This document shows, one piece after another, positions 13,000-26,685 of a stretch of DNA of 64,000 nucleotides. Source of the stretch: Aphis gossypii (lineage: Eukaryota; Arthropoda; Insecta; Hemiptera; Aphididae); contig NC_065531.1 in the NCBI RefSeq assembly GCF_020184175.1, positions 49,993,213 through 50,057,212 on the forward strand, in the 5' to 3' direction. A program made the translations under genes and the position numbers. The notes beneath the pieces are model-generated. The model was not told where the DNA came from and searched no databases. It saw only the letters and a program-made list of their open reading frames with translations. Position 1 is the first letter of the stretch; every line of letters starts with the position of its first letter.

Positions 13000-15900
13000 G
13001 ATTTTGGTTTCGAAACTATAACAATATGTTTTGTATGATACAACAATATGTCTCTACACTGTAATAAAATCGATTTATTAACTCAATTATAACTCTGAGG
13101 TAACTGTTTATATTTTATATTTATTTGGGTGTCTGGGTTATAAAAATAAGTTGTTATTAATAAAATAAAATAATCAAGTTGCCAATCTTTCAGTATATTT
13201 ATTTTATTTGTTTATGTATATTGTATAAATAAACAGGTACCTATATAAAAACCCTTTAGCAAGGTAGGTATAATATAATAAGTATATAATATATATAATA
13301 TATAATTAGTACAAGTTTCAACTTACAATTAATAGGTGTGAATTTAAATTAATTTATAATATTATCGTTGTATAAACAAAATATTGTAACAGTAATAGTA
13401 ACTCGCCATAATAATGATAATTATAATAATTCATAAAAAAACTTAATTCAAAGTTATAGGTATAAACATTCTGTTTAAAAACATGGCGCGATATAAAAAA
13501 AAAAATCCGCCATAATATTTGACTATGACAGAGCTTTGGGGAAAAATAAATTAGAAATTTAATACTATTGTTTATAATAATAAAACAAACAATTATTATT
13601 TTTATAAAATGGAATCAGATATAAGCTAGATTTTCTTAAACAGTGATTGGTTACCTATATTAAAATAAATCTTAGATAGATCTGGAGAATAAAATATAAC
13701 TGAATACGCATTTTTCAATTCTACATCAGAAAAATATTAATATATTAAATTATTTTACCCTCTCAATTGTATAGTGTGTACTTTTTTTTATTCGTCTGTT
13801 AGAGCGTTGTTGTATATAGATCTCATATATCTTTATATTAAACCACCAAATTTATTATACTGCTTTTAAATTATAGTATATGTTATTTATTTTTTACAAT
13901 ACTCTTTTTTATTTTACACTATATGGATATGTATTTAATGTGGAAATAAATAACATGTTTTAATATCGATTTGACATTTTTAGTATTTACTATTTTAGTA
14001 TTTAAGAAGATACGATCGCAAATCTGTATCTTTAGATACCGGCAGAAAAATAAAAATATTTATTTTGTATACATTTTATCAGGCGAATATAGAAGGTTTA
14101 TAACAACAATCTGTTAATGAAAGGGGTTAGTAGCTATTTTATTCCATCTATAAGATATTTTATAATATAAAATTGATACATAGAATCATATCTAGTCCTA
14201 TAATAATAAACGTTACGATTAGTTTAAATTATTTTTAATCTAAATAACTCATGTATGTAATACGCTTCGAGTAAATACCACACAATTTTAATTATTAGCT
14301 ATGGCCCATGGCCAAATTTTATTTAAACTCGTTTGATTGTATTTTGAACATTTATAGAAACACTCACCAATTTATGTTTTTTGTAAATATAATTCTTGTG
14401 TCACAAATAATATTATTCTTTTTCATTTTTAAATTTCAGATTATATACTGTAGTTTGCTACAATTATAAATCTTTTAAGTTTGTGAAATTTGAACTTTAT
14501 CACAGTAATTTGTCGAGTTTAAATGATTTCCATATTTTCTCAATAAAATTAAATTATTTTCGTATTTATTTGTTATATATTTTATTGCATAATATAAAAT
14601 AATGATCATATTATAATCACTTCGAAATTAAAGTTTAATTAATTATTATTTATTCTCTACCTATATTTTGGTAGTTAATAACAATTTTAAAATTTTGTTT
14701 TAAGCTTATTGGGATGTATTAATTATTTATAATATTATATTAAAATAATATTTAGGTATATAAAAATTATAATTTATATAATATTCTGTAAATGAAAACA
14801 GTATAGGTATACATAAAATACAAAAATATTAATTTTAGTATATTTAAAGATTAGTTTAAAATTACAGTATCATATTATATTAATAATGGCAATAAAACGT
14901 ATTTATAAATATATCGTAGATCAGGTAAACGATAACATTTAATTGTTAAATCTTAATACCAATTTCCGAGAGTATATACATTTATTTACACGTGGGTTTG
15001 GATTAGACTTTCAAGCTTTATTTGAGCAAAAGAGCGATATTATTTTTAATGTGTGGAGTATAAATTCGACGGGTAGTTCATTGGGATTTTCCGACTATGG
15101 CGAGGAAAGGTGATGGAAAGGGAAAAGATATTACTTAGTGGATTCGAAAAATTCCACGACCGCAAGGGAAAGTAAAATTCCATTGTAGTATGTTTTTATT
15201 TTATTCTTTTTTTGTCCCACCGGTGCTTTGGAAATATATATATATAAATATAATATATAGTGTAGCCGATGCATTCGAAGCGTGTTTTCCAGATGTGGAG
15301 CGCAAACGGTTTCGTAAAATGCGAACGTTCCGCCAAGCGTGAAAGCCGCACATTGGGGATGCTGTACCTATATATATATATGTATGTGTGTGTGTATAGA
15401 GAGAGGGTGAAAAATATCTTCGCCAAGAGACACTTTTGTCGGCGTTTACGTATACACAGAAATCTTTTACACAATATAATAGTAATAAAAAAGAAAGCAA
15501 AAAATAATAACAATAATTCTAGTCAGTAATCTTTCATTGTGCCGAGCCCGAGGCTTATCGTAGCGGCAATGGTGTTTTGGAGGCGGCGGTTTCTTTTACA
15601 AGCTCACGGCGTGAACACTTTGACAGGTGGTTAATCCCAAATCGGGAACGCTCGAAAAACGTACTAATATATATATATGATATAAGTTAATGTCGTTATA
15701 AAAAAATTGGAGTTTTTTATAATAAAGGCGGTTTAGGATTTTTTGATCGTATAGTCGCTACTCGCTTGTTTACTTTTAAACCGATATCTAAAAAAAAATT
15801 AAGACCACAATTTACTTCCAATACGTTTCACGCGAGAAAACGTAATGTCAACAAAACTCGTATAGGTGAATGCTGTATAAATATATTGTAGTGCACGTGA

Positions 15901-18900
15901 TATAATACTGCTTATAGGGTATAAATTATTTGTCGTATATCTCAGTCATTAATCAAGTTAGCCGGTTAGCGAAATAATATAAACTATATAAGTAATTAAT
16001 TCAAATATAATTTTAGTAATTTTACTACTCGTATTAAAATTTCACCATAGTTTAATAAATACATTTTGTATTATAAAATTTTATAATATTTACTTTTATC
16101 ATTTGTTTATTAGCGTTTTATAGAAAAAATAATACAAAACATATTTATATATTTCTATATATTTTCACAAATAAGTATAAAGCATAATCACGAAACAGCT
16201 AGTTAACGATCATTGAATAAGGTACACACTACACATGATATACGATAAAATATATCGTACAATAAAAAGAGACTTATATAGATATGTACCTATATAATGT
16301 AACCCATATATTACAAATATTATGTAAATAGTCATGTCTGTGTTTACTTTATTTTAATGATTAAATAAAAACTATGTATTTTTATTACTATTTATTTGAT
16401 CAGCGGTATTTATCAATAAATTATATATAATATATGTATAATGTATATCAATTATATTGCATTAAAGAGGTGCTAAAATATTTTAAATTATTATATTTTA
16501 TAGATCTCTATACTTTGGCGCTTTTGGGCAACTGGCTGGATACGGGGTTGGTAAACTGTTGCGGTAAACCGATAGTGTATTGACGCGAGGTCTAGTGCAC
16601 CGAACCGTCCAAAATCCCCGTATGATGAACCTAACTGTGTTTCGGGTAGTTGACGAATGACGAATGTGTGTTAGTGACACTTAGTGGTGTTAAATTTGAG
16701 CGATTGGTAGCTGGACGGAACGGAATTTGGTGGCGATGTGTGTGTTTTGCGCCAGCGAGACCGTTATTCTGTGTGGATGCCAGCGTACTTCTCACATAAT
16801 ATGTGAGCTATATTATAGCGCTACATCACGCGTACCAGTTCCGCTAGAATTTCTTCCCTTCCTTTCCCTACCCGGGAATTGAGGGATGTGAAACATTCGT
16901 CGCTTAAAGACCGGAATTTCGCCGAACAGTGGCTGGACACCGAGGGGTCGATATACGATGATCGCGATTGCCACCACTATTCCCATTCACGCAATCACGT
17001 TTTCGCGTGCAGTAAAATTGACCTCCTTAAAAAATTGATTTCGTCGACGAGTTTTTGAATTAATTTATTTTTTATCATCGAGAATCTAAATACTGAGTTG
17101 TATTTATATATCCTGTATCTATCTTAAAATTATCATTCGTTTACCTATAGTTTTTGTAATTATTTTTATATACATATACGACATACGTACGCCCTATAAA
17201 TAGGTACTTACTCTATTTTATATTTTATAGTTCTTAAATCTCATAATTTATTTTCAGATATTGTTTAGGAAATAGTCTGAAATAAATTAAACTCTTCATC
17301 TAATACGGTATTTCTTTTTTCGTTTATTGTACAAATATTATTGAAAAGTACAATTGTAGCAAAATATACGCAGGTGGAGGGAAATATTTATTAATTTTTT
17401 TAAATTAGAGTAATAATAAATTAGTTTTTGTTTTAATAATAAAAAAATAATATGATTATCGATAATATTTTATTTTTTGAAATACATGATATAAGTTCAA
17501 ATGATTTAATATCATAAATAGTATAAATCATATAGTTTACAACCACAAATACTTCGTTAGATGACATTAGTAAGAAAACAATCATAATAATAGTGAATGC
17601 ATGCATTTTATTGTCACATACTCGGGAAAAAATAAATTATATTTATTAAATCATTTTTTTTTAATTTATGGGCCTTGTTAATAGATTACAATTTGGTAAA
17701 TAATTATTTTTTGTAATTCAAATTACGAGTTTATTACGTTTTGAAAACTGCATGGTCGAACACCAAGCCGATTAAGTAATTTAATTGCTCATATACTCAA
17801 TTAAAATTCGACGAATACAATCACAATTTTTAAATTCATTATATGATTTTAAATCATAAGCGAAACTAATATTATTACTAATGGTAAATTTCGGTCCTAT
17901 TACATCACATACAACTTCTACAGTTCTACTAGGAACTCATATAGAATACAAAAGTCACATAATGTCATTACAAGTATTCATATAAGGTTATTTTTTATTA
18001 ATTTTGGAACATTTGTTTAATTGGTATAATACGTATAAAATTAATACATCTAATATTCTAATATAGTATATAGTATATTATTTTTATTAAGACCTATTTC
18101 CTTAACCACGCCATATTATAACGACCCCGCCTCATTTAAAAATAGTACACTATATTATATCTAATATAATAAGTAATATTTTTTATACCTAATTAATATG
18201 AGTTACCTTATTAAATATTAATCAATAATTTAATATGTGAAACGTAAATAAATTTGTAAGTATGTTAATTTATTGTAAGCTTATACATATAAGATATAAG
18301 CCTAGAGATAAGGTTGAGCTATTCATCTTAAAAATTGTTAGTTATTATTTTTTCCACGTATAATATATAAATGTATATAAGCTAGTCATCGTTCGATCCC
18401 CGGAAATTTTACCGACCACCCTTGGAATAAAATTGTGTATATGTGTGTGTATACCACAAACAACAAAAATATACTACCTACTCGGTTGCAATGGTCCATG
18501 ACAAGCCACGTATAACAATAATTATTGTAGTTTTCGCCCAGCAAATCGACCGTGACTTAACACATTCGCGTGTTTTCCTCGTATTTCTTTTATTTTCAGT
18601 AGTTTTTACTCTTTATATGTAAGTATGTGTGTGTGCGTGCATGTGTCTCCCCGTCGTCGTATTCGTTCTAATGACGTCGTTTGCACACATTTTCGGCAGT
18701 CGCGTGCCACCTTTTGCGGCAGACTTATCGACCATAAATTTCCGACAAAACCACATGGCTATTAATCTTTCCTCTCACTGGTGTGTTATATTATGGCAAC
18801 ACTCTATCAGGCGGCCCGGCGTGGACGAATCGCGTGCGTGCGTGTGAATGTGTACACAACACACATATAAAACCATTGTATACGTACACATGGAAATATA

Positions 18901-20371
18901 TATATACATATATATTAATAATATATAAAGTGTGCCCAAACGGTATACAATGACCGGTCCCTCCTAAGTACGGTTTTCCGGTGTGGCGATAAACGACTTT
19001 TCGAGAGAAAAAAAAACGTCTTATATAATATGTTATTGTGGCAATATCCAACGGTGGACCGGCACTGTATTTCCTCATACTGCTCTACATACAATATCGA
19101 AAAGCCTATAATATTTTATTGTGTATAATAAATTATTAAACAGCCAGTGAGGAAAATAAAAATAAAACGCAGACGGAAATGCGTTAAACGATTCAACGTC
19201 TTGCTCATTTTTTGTTTTATAATCTTAAACCCTAACCAGTAACCTTTTATTGTTAAACATGTTTAACACTACTGTATAATATAATGAATTTGACCGACAT
19301 TTTTTTATTTTATGATTTATTGAATGCGAATTTCAGTGTTCATCAAAACGCAATATGTGTTAGTGAACGTGTAAAAAATATAACAACTTAAAATTACATT
19401 GAGTTCTTACGCGCCGCCGTGGTTATTGTTAACGATAGGTATCATAGGTGAAACCATGAGTCAAGCCATAGCCTGACCTAATGCCCTACAGGTTATATAA
19501 TAATGTAATTTATTAAAAAAAAACTAAAATACCGTTTTTATGGTTATTTTTCCGAAATTTAGTGGTATAAATGATAAATACGTATGTATTTTTATCTTTT
19601 TTTACAATATGGGATTCATATAGTATTAGCTTCTACTACCTAATGTAATTAATTATAAATTTTAAGAAATAAGAATAAGTTTTTTAATATTTTATTAAAA
19701 TCAATAAATGAAAATTATTTTTAGGTATTTTTATTTCAATTTAATTTATTTGACTATAATTTTATTATTTCAATATTAATGTTTGGTATGTTCGATTGTG
19801 GAGAGATTTCTAAAATATATTTTCATCAAACAATACACATATTTATAGAAATAAATATTTTGATGAAAGAAGGGGGGATTTTTAAAATATTTTTGTCTAC
19901 CCTTTTACAAATGTTTAGTTTCGTCTATGATGGGTATGTAGCCCGTAGGTATTCACTATTATAGAAGGTATAATGCATTATGGCATATTGACGTATTATT
20001 ATAGCAGTTCGGTACATGTTTCAATATATAATAATATGTAAGTTCGGTTTTCAAATCGGTTTATATATAATATATAATACAATCGCTGTGGTTTCCACTT
20101 CAGAACATTTTGTATAGATGTACTCATATATTGTACGTGAAACGACTGTGAAATAGTTATGTTGTCAGAACAATATAATATTATACGTCATTAAATTAGC
20201 AATTTTGACTATTACTGAAATTCGGTTTATATAACCTTACATAATATATTATATTCTAGCTATTGCAGTATAAAAAATACATGTATAATATATATGAATA
20301 CCAATAACCACATTCCCTCCTTGTCTTCTTGATTTCTAATTTCTTTTTTGAAAATCAAATTTTCCAATAAT
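13000..20371. other. gene-poor stretch with three GC-rich islands
   Basis: AT-rich, with CpG-rich islands at about 15060-15660, 16500-17050 and 18480-19070. The islands contain only short or low-complexity frames. A pyrimidine tract plus TTTTCAG near 18599 could be an acceptor. No gene could be built. Confidence 0.55.
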
Positions 20372-20456
20372 GGCGAAAGTCTTTCTGTCTGTCTCTGTCA
20401 CTGTGTATCTCTCTCTCTTTCTCCCCTTCTCACGGCCACTCATTCTCTCTCTTCAG

Positions 20457-20813
20457 TAATAATTCCATATTTTCAAGAGTGCTCCAGGGGCTGCGTTTGA
20501 AGGGCTCTCCATAAACCGGTAGCCTCGAACAACTCAATTACGAGGAAATTGTATATTATCTAACGGGATGTGCACGCATCAACGGCCAAGCAAATTGTTT
20601 CGTAAACTGATTAGTGTTTACTTCCCCTCACCACTACCCACACCACCACCGTCACCGTCAACGCATCTCTCACCATCTATGCCCCCCACCAATGGCCACG
20701 ATGTGGACGGCAGTGACGGCGCCCTATCGGCCACACAACTGCTGCTGCAGTTGCCCGGAAGGGGCAAACAAGCAAAACAATTTGTAGTGATTGATTTACA
20801 TTTTTATTATTAA
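20457..20813 (+). CDS. candidate exon with Pro/Ser-rich ORF
   Basis: A strong pyrimidine tract (20372-20456) ending CTCTTCAG is followed by 111 nt and then an ORF from ATG 20568: MCTHQRPSKLFRKLIS, a Pro/Ser block (SPLPTPPPSPS), PTNGHDVDGSDGALSATQLL and QLPGRGKQAKQ. GC content and composition differ from the surroundings. It could be the first coding exon of a gene to the right (an unconvincing GTAGTG donor lies after KQAKQF) or a small ORF. Function unknown. Confidence 0.35.
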
Positions 20814-23800
20814 TAATTTCGAGATACTAGGGTTTCTGAGGGTTCTTTTGGATATTGGTGATGGGATTTTTTTTTCGTTGTTTTCAAATTATAATTTTAT
20901 AGTTGATTTTTAGTCTGTATTTGGTTAAAAATAAAACATATATTAATTAATTAATTAATCAGTTGCTGTATAATAGGGACGGGAATATAAAGTGTAGTAT
21001 GTATATTTATAATAGTACAAAAATAATACAGGAATAATAATAATAATAATAATAATAGTACTAATACTTTATATGAGGGTTAGTGTAGAATATAGATAAT
21101 TTATTCTATAGTTAATAGACAATAATAATTTTAACGAGAGAAGAATACATTTATACCTTTAAAGTTAAAATTAAAATATGTAGTGTAGCCAATAACTGTA
21201 TTTTGAAGAGGGGACTTAGTGCGTTCTTTATAATAATGATTTTAAAATTATTTCGACTCTCAACCGTGGTTCATGTATGAATATGAAAAGGTTATATTTG
21301 CTATCATTAGTTACTTTATAGTGTTTTGGATGTATTATTTAACGTGGTTACTTTATTGTGTAACGTGTTACAGAACATGGGATAAAGTGTTTTATTGGGG
21401 TTGTTGGTTTATTTATTTTTTATCTTTCTATTTATAGATGAGACTAAATATTTATATCCTTAGGCTTAAAATCATGCTATATATGTAGTATAGATTAACA
21501 AAACGGACAAAACCGTAAGCAAACAAACTTCAAACAAATAACGTCAGCATAAAGAGAATAACTTAGATTTTGAAAAGGTCACAGTTCACTAGGTATTAAA
21601 GGATATTTTAGTTTCTCATGACCCTAATCATCGTTCAACAAACAAGTTTGATGCTGACTGTGCACTATACCGTTTTTTTGTTTATTATTCAACGTAACGG
21701 AAAAGTTTAATTAGAAATATTGAGAACAGGAATGTAAAAATGAGACTAAATGGATAGAAGATGCCTATTCATTTAACAATATTTATTTTAGATTTTAAGT
21801 GAAGCGAGGAATTTATTGGTTTTACAATGATGTTATTAATTCCGAGCGCACATTTTTCGGGTCTGTAAAAAAGTTTTGATTTTAAAATTGGGCTGGTTTC
21901 TGATAGCAAATTATATCCTGTTGATACTTGAGGGGAGAGGTTTAAATTCCTAAAAATTTTATAATCGAGATAAACAAAAAAAAAAAATTAATGAAAACGT
22001 GGATTTTTACTCAAATCCGATTTTCGATATTGTTTTTTTTTTAGTGTAACTCAAAAATGAAAAATCTTAGATACTTGACATTTCCACCAAGTGTTTATAT
22101 TATAATTTTATATTTAAGATACAATTTTCAATTGAAATTATTTTTGAGTTACTTATAGGTATTAGAAATTTTCAATTAATTTTAGTTTTTTCTATAATTA
22201 AAGTTAATCAAAGACAGTTCGTTGAATAGAAAATTTAATCCAAAGCTCCTCCGAAGTTGTTAATTTCTTAATTAAATCTACAGCCACAATATTTTTTATA
22301 AGTATTTAAAGTTAGGATTTTGATAAAATTCATTAAAATCACGAAAATTAGAAAATTCTTTATAACTTTTTTTATACGAGAATAATTTAAAATCATTATT
22401 TGAAAAAACCTAAAACTTTTACGTATATTATATTATTATATATTTTACTATACGCAATGACATTTTAAATTTATTTTAAGATATTATGATCAATATGATC
22501 TATTTATTATAATATGATAATATGAATCTAGTTTACTGTTTTACAGTATTAACAGAATTATGTGATTAAATATTGAGTTATATAAGTTGATATAATATAG
22601 TAAAAAATAAAAATATACATAATATATTTTTGGAAAGCATTTTATCAACCTACTATAATATTAAAATGATGTAAAATAAATTACTTTAATAAGTTTAATG
22701 GCCTTATCGCGAAATATAATTAGTGATATAGGTTTATATACTGTCTCGATTTAGAATTGTTTTTCGTATACACTGCATTTACTGCAATCAGATAATATAA
22801 ATATTTCAAGTATTGAATAAAAAGGTAGGAATTTCATATTTGCATAATATATCTTAAAACATTCTTTTTAAATGAGATAAGAAAACTGGGAGATTTACAG
22901 AGTCATTGCACTTTATAACTTTGTACGATTTACCCCATTCTCTCTGCAATGTATAAAAAAAATATTTGATAAAATATTGTAATGTTCAACGGTAATCTAT
23001 AGTAGCTAATATTATAACGTGCGTTACATAGTGTGTGTACACAAAATTTGACAATATACTATATAATTGCAATGTGTGTGTGTGAGTGTATGTTTTATAT
23101 TGATTTTTCATATTGTATCGTATAGTCTACCGGGTGGTCCGCTGGATCACGAAGAGCAATCCATTTAGAATTATAAAGAGACCTATTTAGTCGTATGTTT
23201 TGACTGTGGCAAGTTGCACACTGCCTGCAGGCTGTAGTAGTACGCAATTCATGTAATACTACTCGTATGTGTACGCAAGTTACTTGTCGTGTATACGAGT
23301 ACAATCATAAGTCAACACGCGCGGCGCGTCGTCTATATAAAATAATAATATTATTATAAAAGCAAACAAACGAGTCGTTACAGTTGTCGTCAAAAGTATT
23401 TGTATATAATATATGTATATATATAAGTAGTGTTGTAGTCGCGAAATATGATTAGTATTATCGCGACACACGCTTCTATTTAAACTGTTGTTCAATCGTA
23501 TTCGATATATTTAATATTATATATATATATAAATTACGAGTGTAATACGACGACCCTGCGCGGGCGCGGGCGCGTGCGGATAAATCGGACGAACGTTTGT
23601 CCCCGAGGGTCGTATGATCGTTGTAGATTTGTTTTTGGGGAGAGAGAGAGAGAGAGAGAGTTCAACACTATATATACTCTACAATACTATATACGTTCAA
23701 ATAATATAATATAATATATTATATGATGTGTCTGGACGGGGACGATGCAATATTATCACATATTATATACAATAGCTGCCGAGCATGATATACAGACACA

Positions 23801-25060
23801 CAGCCACACACACACACACACTGCACATACCGGAGACCTTTGGTTATAAGTTTAAAACGTTACATTCCCGCCCCTGCAACACCCAGTTATATACCCACCC
23901 CGCCACCCTATCGCAAATATCACACGATCACGTCATCGTGGGAGGGGTTTTTTAAGTGTTCTCATATTAGCGCTACCCCGCCGTAATAGCGCGCATAAAG
24001 TAATTATGACGAATAGTGTCCCGACCCGAGTATATAATATAATATATAATATTATAATATATCACGTGCAGTATAATACACATACACGAGCTCCTAATGA
24101 ACGCCATTCATCGTGCGTATGTTATTATTTATATACACATTACACACATAGCAGCCGACACTAAAACCGTTTGATCGTCGCCTAATGATTTCGTCACCGC
24201 TTTGATGTAATATATATATAATAAAATATCATGTAATAATAACAATACCGTAGTATGACGCGTGAAAACGCACTTTAGACGACTACCCCGTCGGCGCGAT
24301 AAAGATGTCTTCCCGGATGGAGCTTTTGTTTCAATTATTAAATTACATGCGATGATAAATAACCGTATTCGGAACCTGACGTGACACGTGTCTATAAATA
24401 TAATATGTTACGCGATGCGTTTTTTAACACTCGCATTATCGTTTTTTCTTCAAATTTTCATTGTTGTTGTTTTTTATAATCGATCGCGATTATTGTCGAT
24501 GTTTGATGTATTGTAAGTCTTATTGTAATTGATACTATAGTATTAATATGTCATCAATTTATCATGTATAATATATATTATATAGATTGCAATAATACAT
24601 TTGATTAGAAAAATTAAATATGTATGAAAAATTGCTGTTCTTGTATATATTATTAAAATCTTAGATTCCAAGTGAACTGATGAATGTATTTATTTTCCAA
24701 TGTTGATGTTTTTTTTTTTTGTTTGTTATCACCATTTGGACATTAAAAATGTTTTGATTTTCAACTTTGGGGATGGTTTATAGTTTTTAAATTGTCATTT
24801 TTTAAAATATTTTTCCTTTATTAATATTGTCAATAAAAAATCTTTACTGGATAATAAATTTAAAAAATTTAATACAGAGTTAATCATAAGTTGTTATTAA
24901 TAGAAATTAAAAAATATATTTATAAGCGTTTGAAGTTTGAATTTTAACGTATTTCGTCGAAATCGTGAAAATTAGCAAACAAAATGTCACTAGTGGGTGA
25001 CTTCTTCAAGCATATCATGTTTTCTGTCTCTTTTAAATTATACTTTAATTATACTTATTA
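20814..25060. other. intergenic DNA with island at 23540-24420
   Basis: Mostly AT-rich; includes the probable repeat 21840-22400. A 54-codon hydrophobic ORF near 21272-21436 has no recognisable features. The 23.5-24.4 kb island is CpG-rich with CA and GA repeats. No gene supported. Confidence 0.55.
21840..22400. repeat. probable dispersed repeat
   Basis: AT-rich block with a texture I associate with common aphid repeats (AGTGTAACTCAAAAATGAAA, CACCAAGTGTTTATATTATA, GAAATTTTCAATTAATTTTA). It has no open frame. A piece resembling its right end (GAAATCGTGAAAATTAGCAAA) recurs at 24959-24979. The call rests on memory plus this internal similarity. Confidence 0.35.
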
Positions 25061-25402
25061 TGCTAAGACTAGTAAGCCTCAGTAGGTCTCAACCAGGGTA
25101 ACATGTCACTTAAGAGTGACATGGATCCAACTTAGAGGTGACAAGAAAAGTCAACGAAAAAAGGAAAAAAAATTTAATAATAATAGTTTTTTGCGAAAAA
25201 ATAATATTATTATATTCATAGTTATCAACGTTGGAACGTTTTTCTCTGTGTACTGTATTTTTTTTTTTTTTTTAATAATATAACAATTTTTAAATATAAA
25301 GCTAAGATTGTTTATTATTTTGATGTCAGGGTGACGTAGTATTTGATTCTAGTGGTAAAAGGTGACATGAATCAAAAAAGGTTGAGAACTACTGTGCTAA
25401 GT
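25061..25402. mobile_element. hAT-like MITE with imperfect TIRs and TSD
   Basis: CAGTAGGTCTCAACC (25080-25094) faces GGTTGAGAACTACTG (25380-25394), the end type of hAT elements (CAGTGGTTCTCAACC-like). TGCTAAGA (25061-25068) and TGCTAAGT (25395-25402) match at 7 of 8 bases and look like an 8-bp target duplication; the left copy sits 11 bp from the TIR, so the left edge may be disturbed. A 22-bp palindrome lies inside (25102-25123, CATGTCAC/GTGACATG arms). No transposase; non-autonomous. Confidence 0.7.
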
Positions 25403-25461
25403 AGTATATTGTATAATTATTATGAAAAAAAAAAATCTGTTACAAAATTATATATTTAAAG

Positions 25462-25467
25462 TTTAAT
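25462..25467 (-). terminator. possible poly(A) signal ATTAAA of the small gene
   Basis: ATTAAA on the minus strand, 26 nt after the exon D stop codon. Its position suits a short 3' UTR that would end just before the hAT-like element at 25.06-25.39 kb. Confidence 0.3.
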
Positions 25468-25492
25468 AAATATTATTATATTTTGAATTTTA

Positions 25493-25689
25493 CTATGCTC
25501 GGTGATACGCAATGATATTTAACACCTTATCTATTACAACGGCCCACTCGATATCTAATTGTACAGCAGAATGGTAATCGTTTGTCCACCTTCTTTTATA
25601 CTTGAAATATTGAGACATATTATACACATTTTTAAACAATGAGTCGTTGACAGTTGCATATTTGTTTAGATGTTTAATATTTGATTTTG
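25493..25689 (-). CDS. exon D of the small gene (terminal)
   Basis: Follows TTATTTAACAG. Open for 64 codons with protein-like composition (IKHLNKYATVNDSLFKNVYN, MSQYFKYKRRWTNDYHSAV, IEWAVVIDKVLNIIAYHR), then TAG at 25495-25493. It needs one base from the upstream exon, which both exon A and the short form of exon B supply. ATTAAA at 25467-25462 follows the stop. Confidence 0.6.
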
Positions 25690-26380
25690 CTGTTAAATAA
25701 TTTATTATTCAATACTAAGTGATGTAAAACGTATATAATTTATTTGAAAATAAAGTAATAAATGTATTTATAAATAATAAATATATAAATCGAATAGGTA
25801 TACTTTAGTTTATTTATTACTTTAACAAAAGTATTATTTAAGCTAGAAAATGAATTTGTTTGTTAAACTTACAATAATGTAGTCTTAAAAATATTTATGA
25901 GTATTACAACTGTATAACTAAGAGTAAAGGATAATAATTAGTTTCAATCCGATTCATCGAACTTAATGATCACATTTGTATATGCAATACTTGTTTGGGT
26001 CGTTTTTCCTATAATCATTGAAGGCCAATTGATATAATTTAAATCATATCTTAAATGTGTCTGTATATCTAATAGATAATTTATGATATTCGACATATTT
26101 ATTTCATGTTTTTTTTTAGTGTTTTGATTTTCTGTATAGTTAGCGTGAAATTGTTTTTCTAAATTTTCTATATTAGCAACTTTTTCTTTAACTTTTCCTT
26201 GCTGGCAATGTTTTGGTTTTTGTTTTATAATAATTGAATCTAAAGATAAAATAATTCAATTTTTATTATGAGAAGACAGTTTTTTCCATATTTACCTTTT
26301 TGATTGTAATCATTAAAAAATTTAATTTTAGATTTCATTTCAAACTTATCAAAATGTTGGATTTCACCATTGACATCCAT
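25493..26380 (-). CDS. small unrecognised gene, 3 coding exons (~176 aa)
   Basis: Exon A 26380-26296 starts ATGGATGTC (A at -3, G at +4, in-frame TAA four codons upstream) and ends AAAG|GTAAAT. A 56-nt intron follows (26295-26240, ending TCTTTAG). Exon B begins at 26239 and is open for 97 codons to TGA at 25946-25944. Exon D, 25689-25493, follows TTTAACAG and is open for 64 codons to TAG. A to B, A to D, and B cut at ACAA|GTATTG (25991) to D all keep the frame; A-B-D gives 531 nt, 176 aa, and A-B alone gives 126 aa. The N-terminal half is Lys/Gln/Asn-rich (IENLEKQFHANYTENQNTKK); the C-terminal half is more globular (FKYKRRWTNDYHSAVQLDIE). No signal peptide or membrane segment. I do not recognise the family. 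Two open frames of this length at such low GC argue that it is real; the B-D junction is the weakest point. Confidence 0.72.
25944..26239 (-). CDS. exon B of the small gene (full read to stop)
   Basis: Follows TTATCTTTAG. Read to its own stop it encodes a Lys-rich probable helix, then SNIINYLLDIQTHLRYDLNY and INWPSMIIGKTTQTSIAYTN, ending KFDESD and TGA. If spliced at 25991|25990 (GTATTG) it is a cassette of 249 nt that keeps phase 1 and feeds exon D. Confidence 0.65.
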
Positions 26381-26451
26381 ATTGTTGATTTAATTTAGTG
26401 TTTAGTATAATATTAAATAGCGTACTTGTCAAATATAAATGATTGGTTTTT
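26296..26451 (-). CDS. exon A of the small gene (5' UTR plus start)
   Basis: Acceptor GGATATTGCAG at 26452-26453 opens the exon; the first 71 nt are untranslated and the coding part runs 26380-26296 (28 codons plus one base). Encodes MDVNGEIQHFDKFEMKSK and onward. Donor AAAG|GTAAAT. Confidence 0.68.
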
Positions 26452-26685
26452 CTGCAATATCCAGAAATAATTATATACATCATACATAATTATTGTTTTA
26501 CAAAAAACGAATATTGCTTTGACTATAATGAGAATAAATATAGTTTTCTATTTACTCCGATGAATGCAACTTAATTGTTAATGTAGCAACATTGAACACA
26601 GTATCAAATTGTACAGGAAATATAATAAAATTCAACTTTAATTTGATAGAATTCTTCTAAGTAGAACAAAAATATTACCACTTAC

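Noticed and set aside
15250..15330. Short frame reading ACFPDVERKRFRKMRTFRQA
   Set aside because: Closed soon on both sides, poor acceptor, and competing frames are open; likely chance.
18385..18400. B-box-like GTTCGATCCCC
   Set aside because: No A box or cloverleaf upstream.
21272..21436. 54-codon hydrophobic plus-strand ORF
   Set aside because: Hydrophobicity follows from T-rich DNA; no conserved feature and an overlapping frame also looks signal-like.
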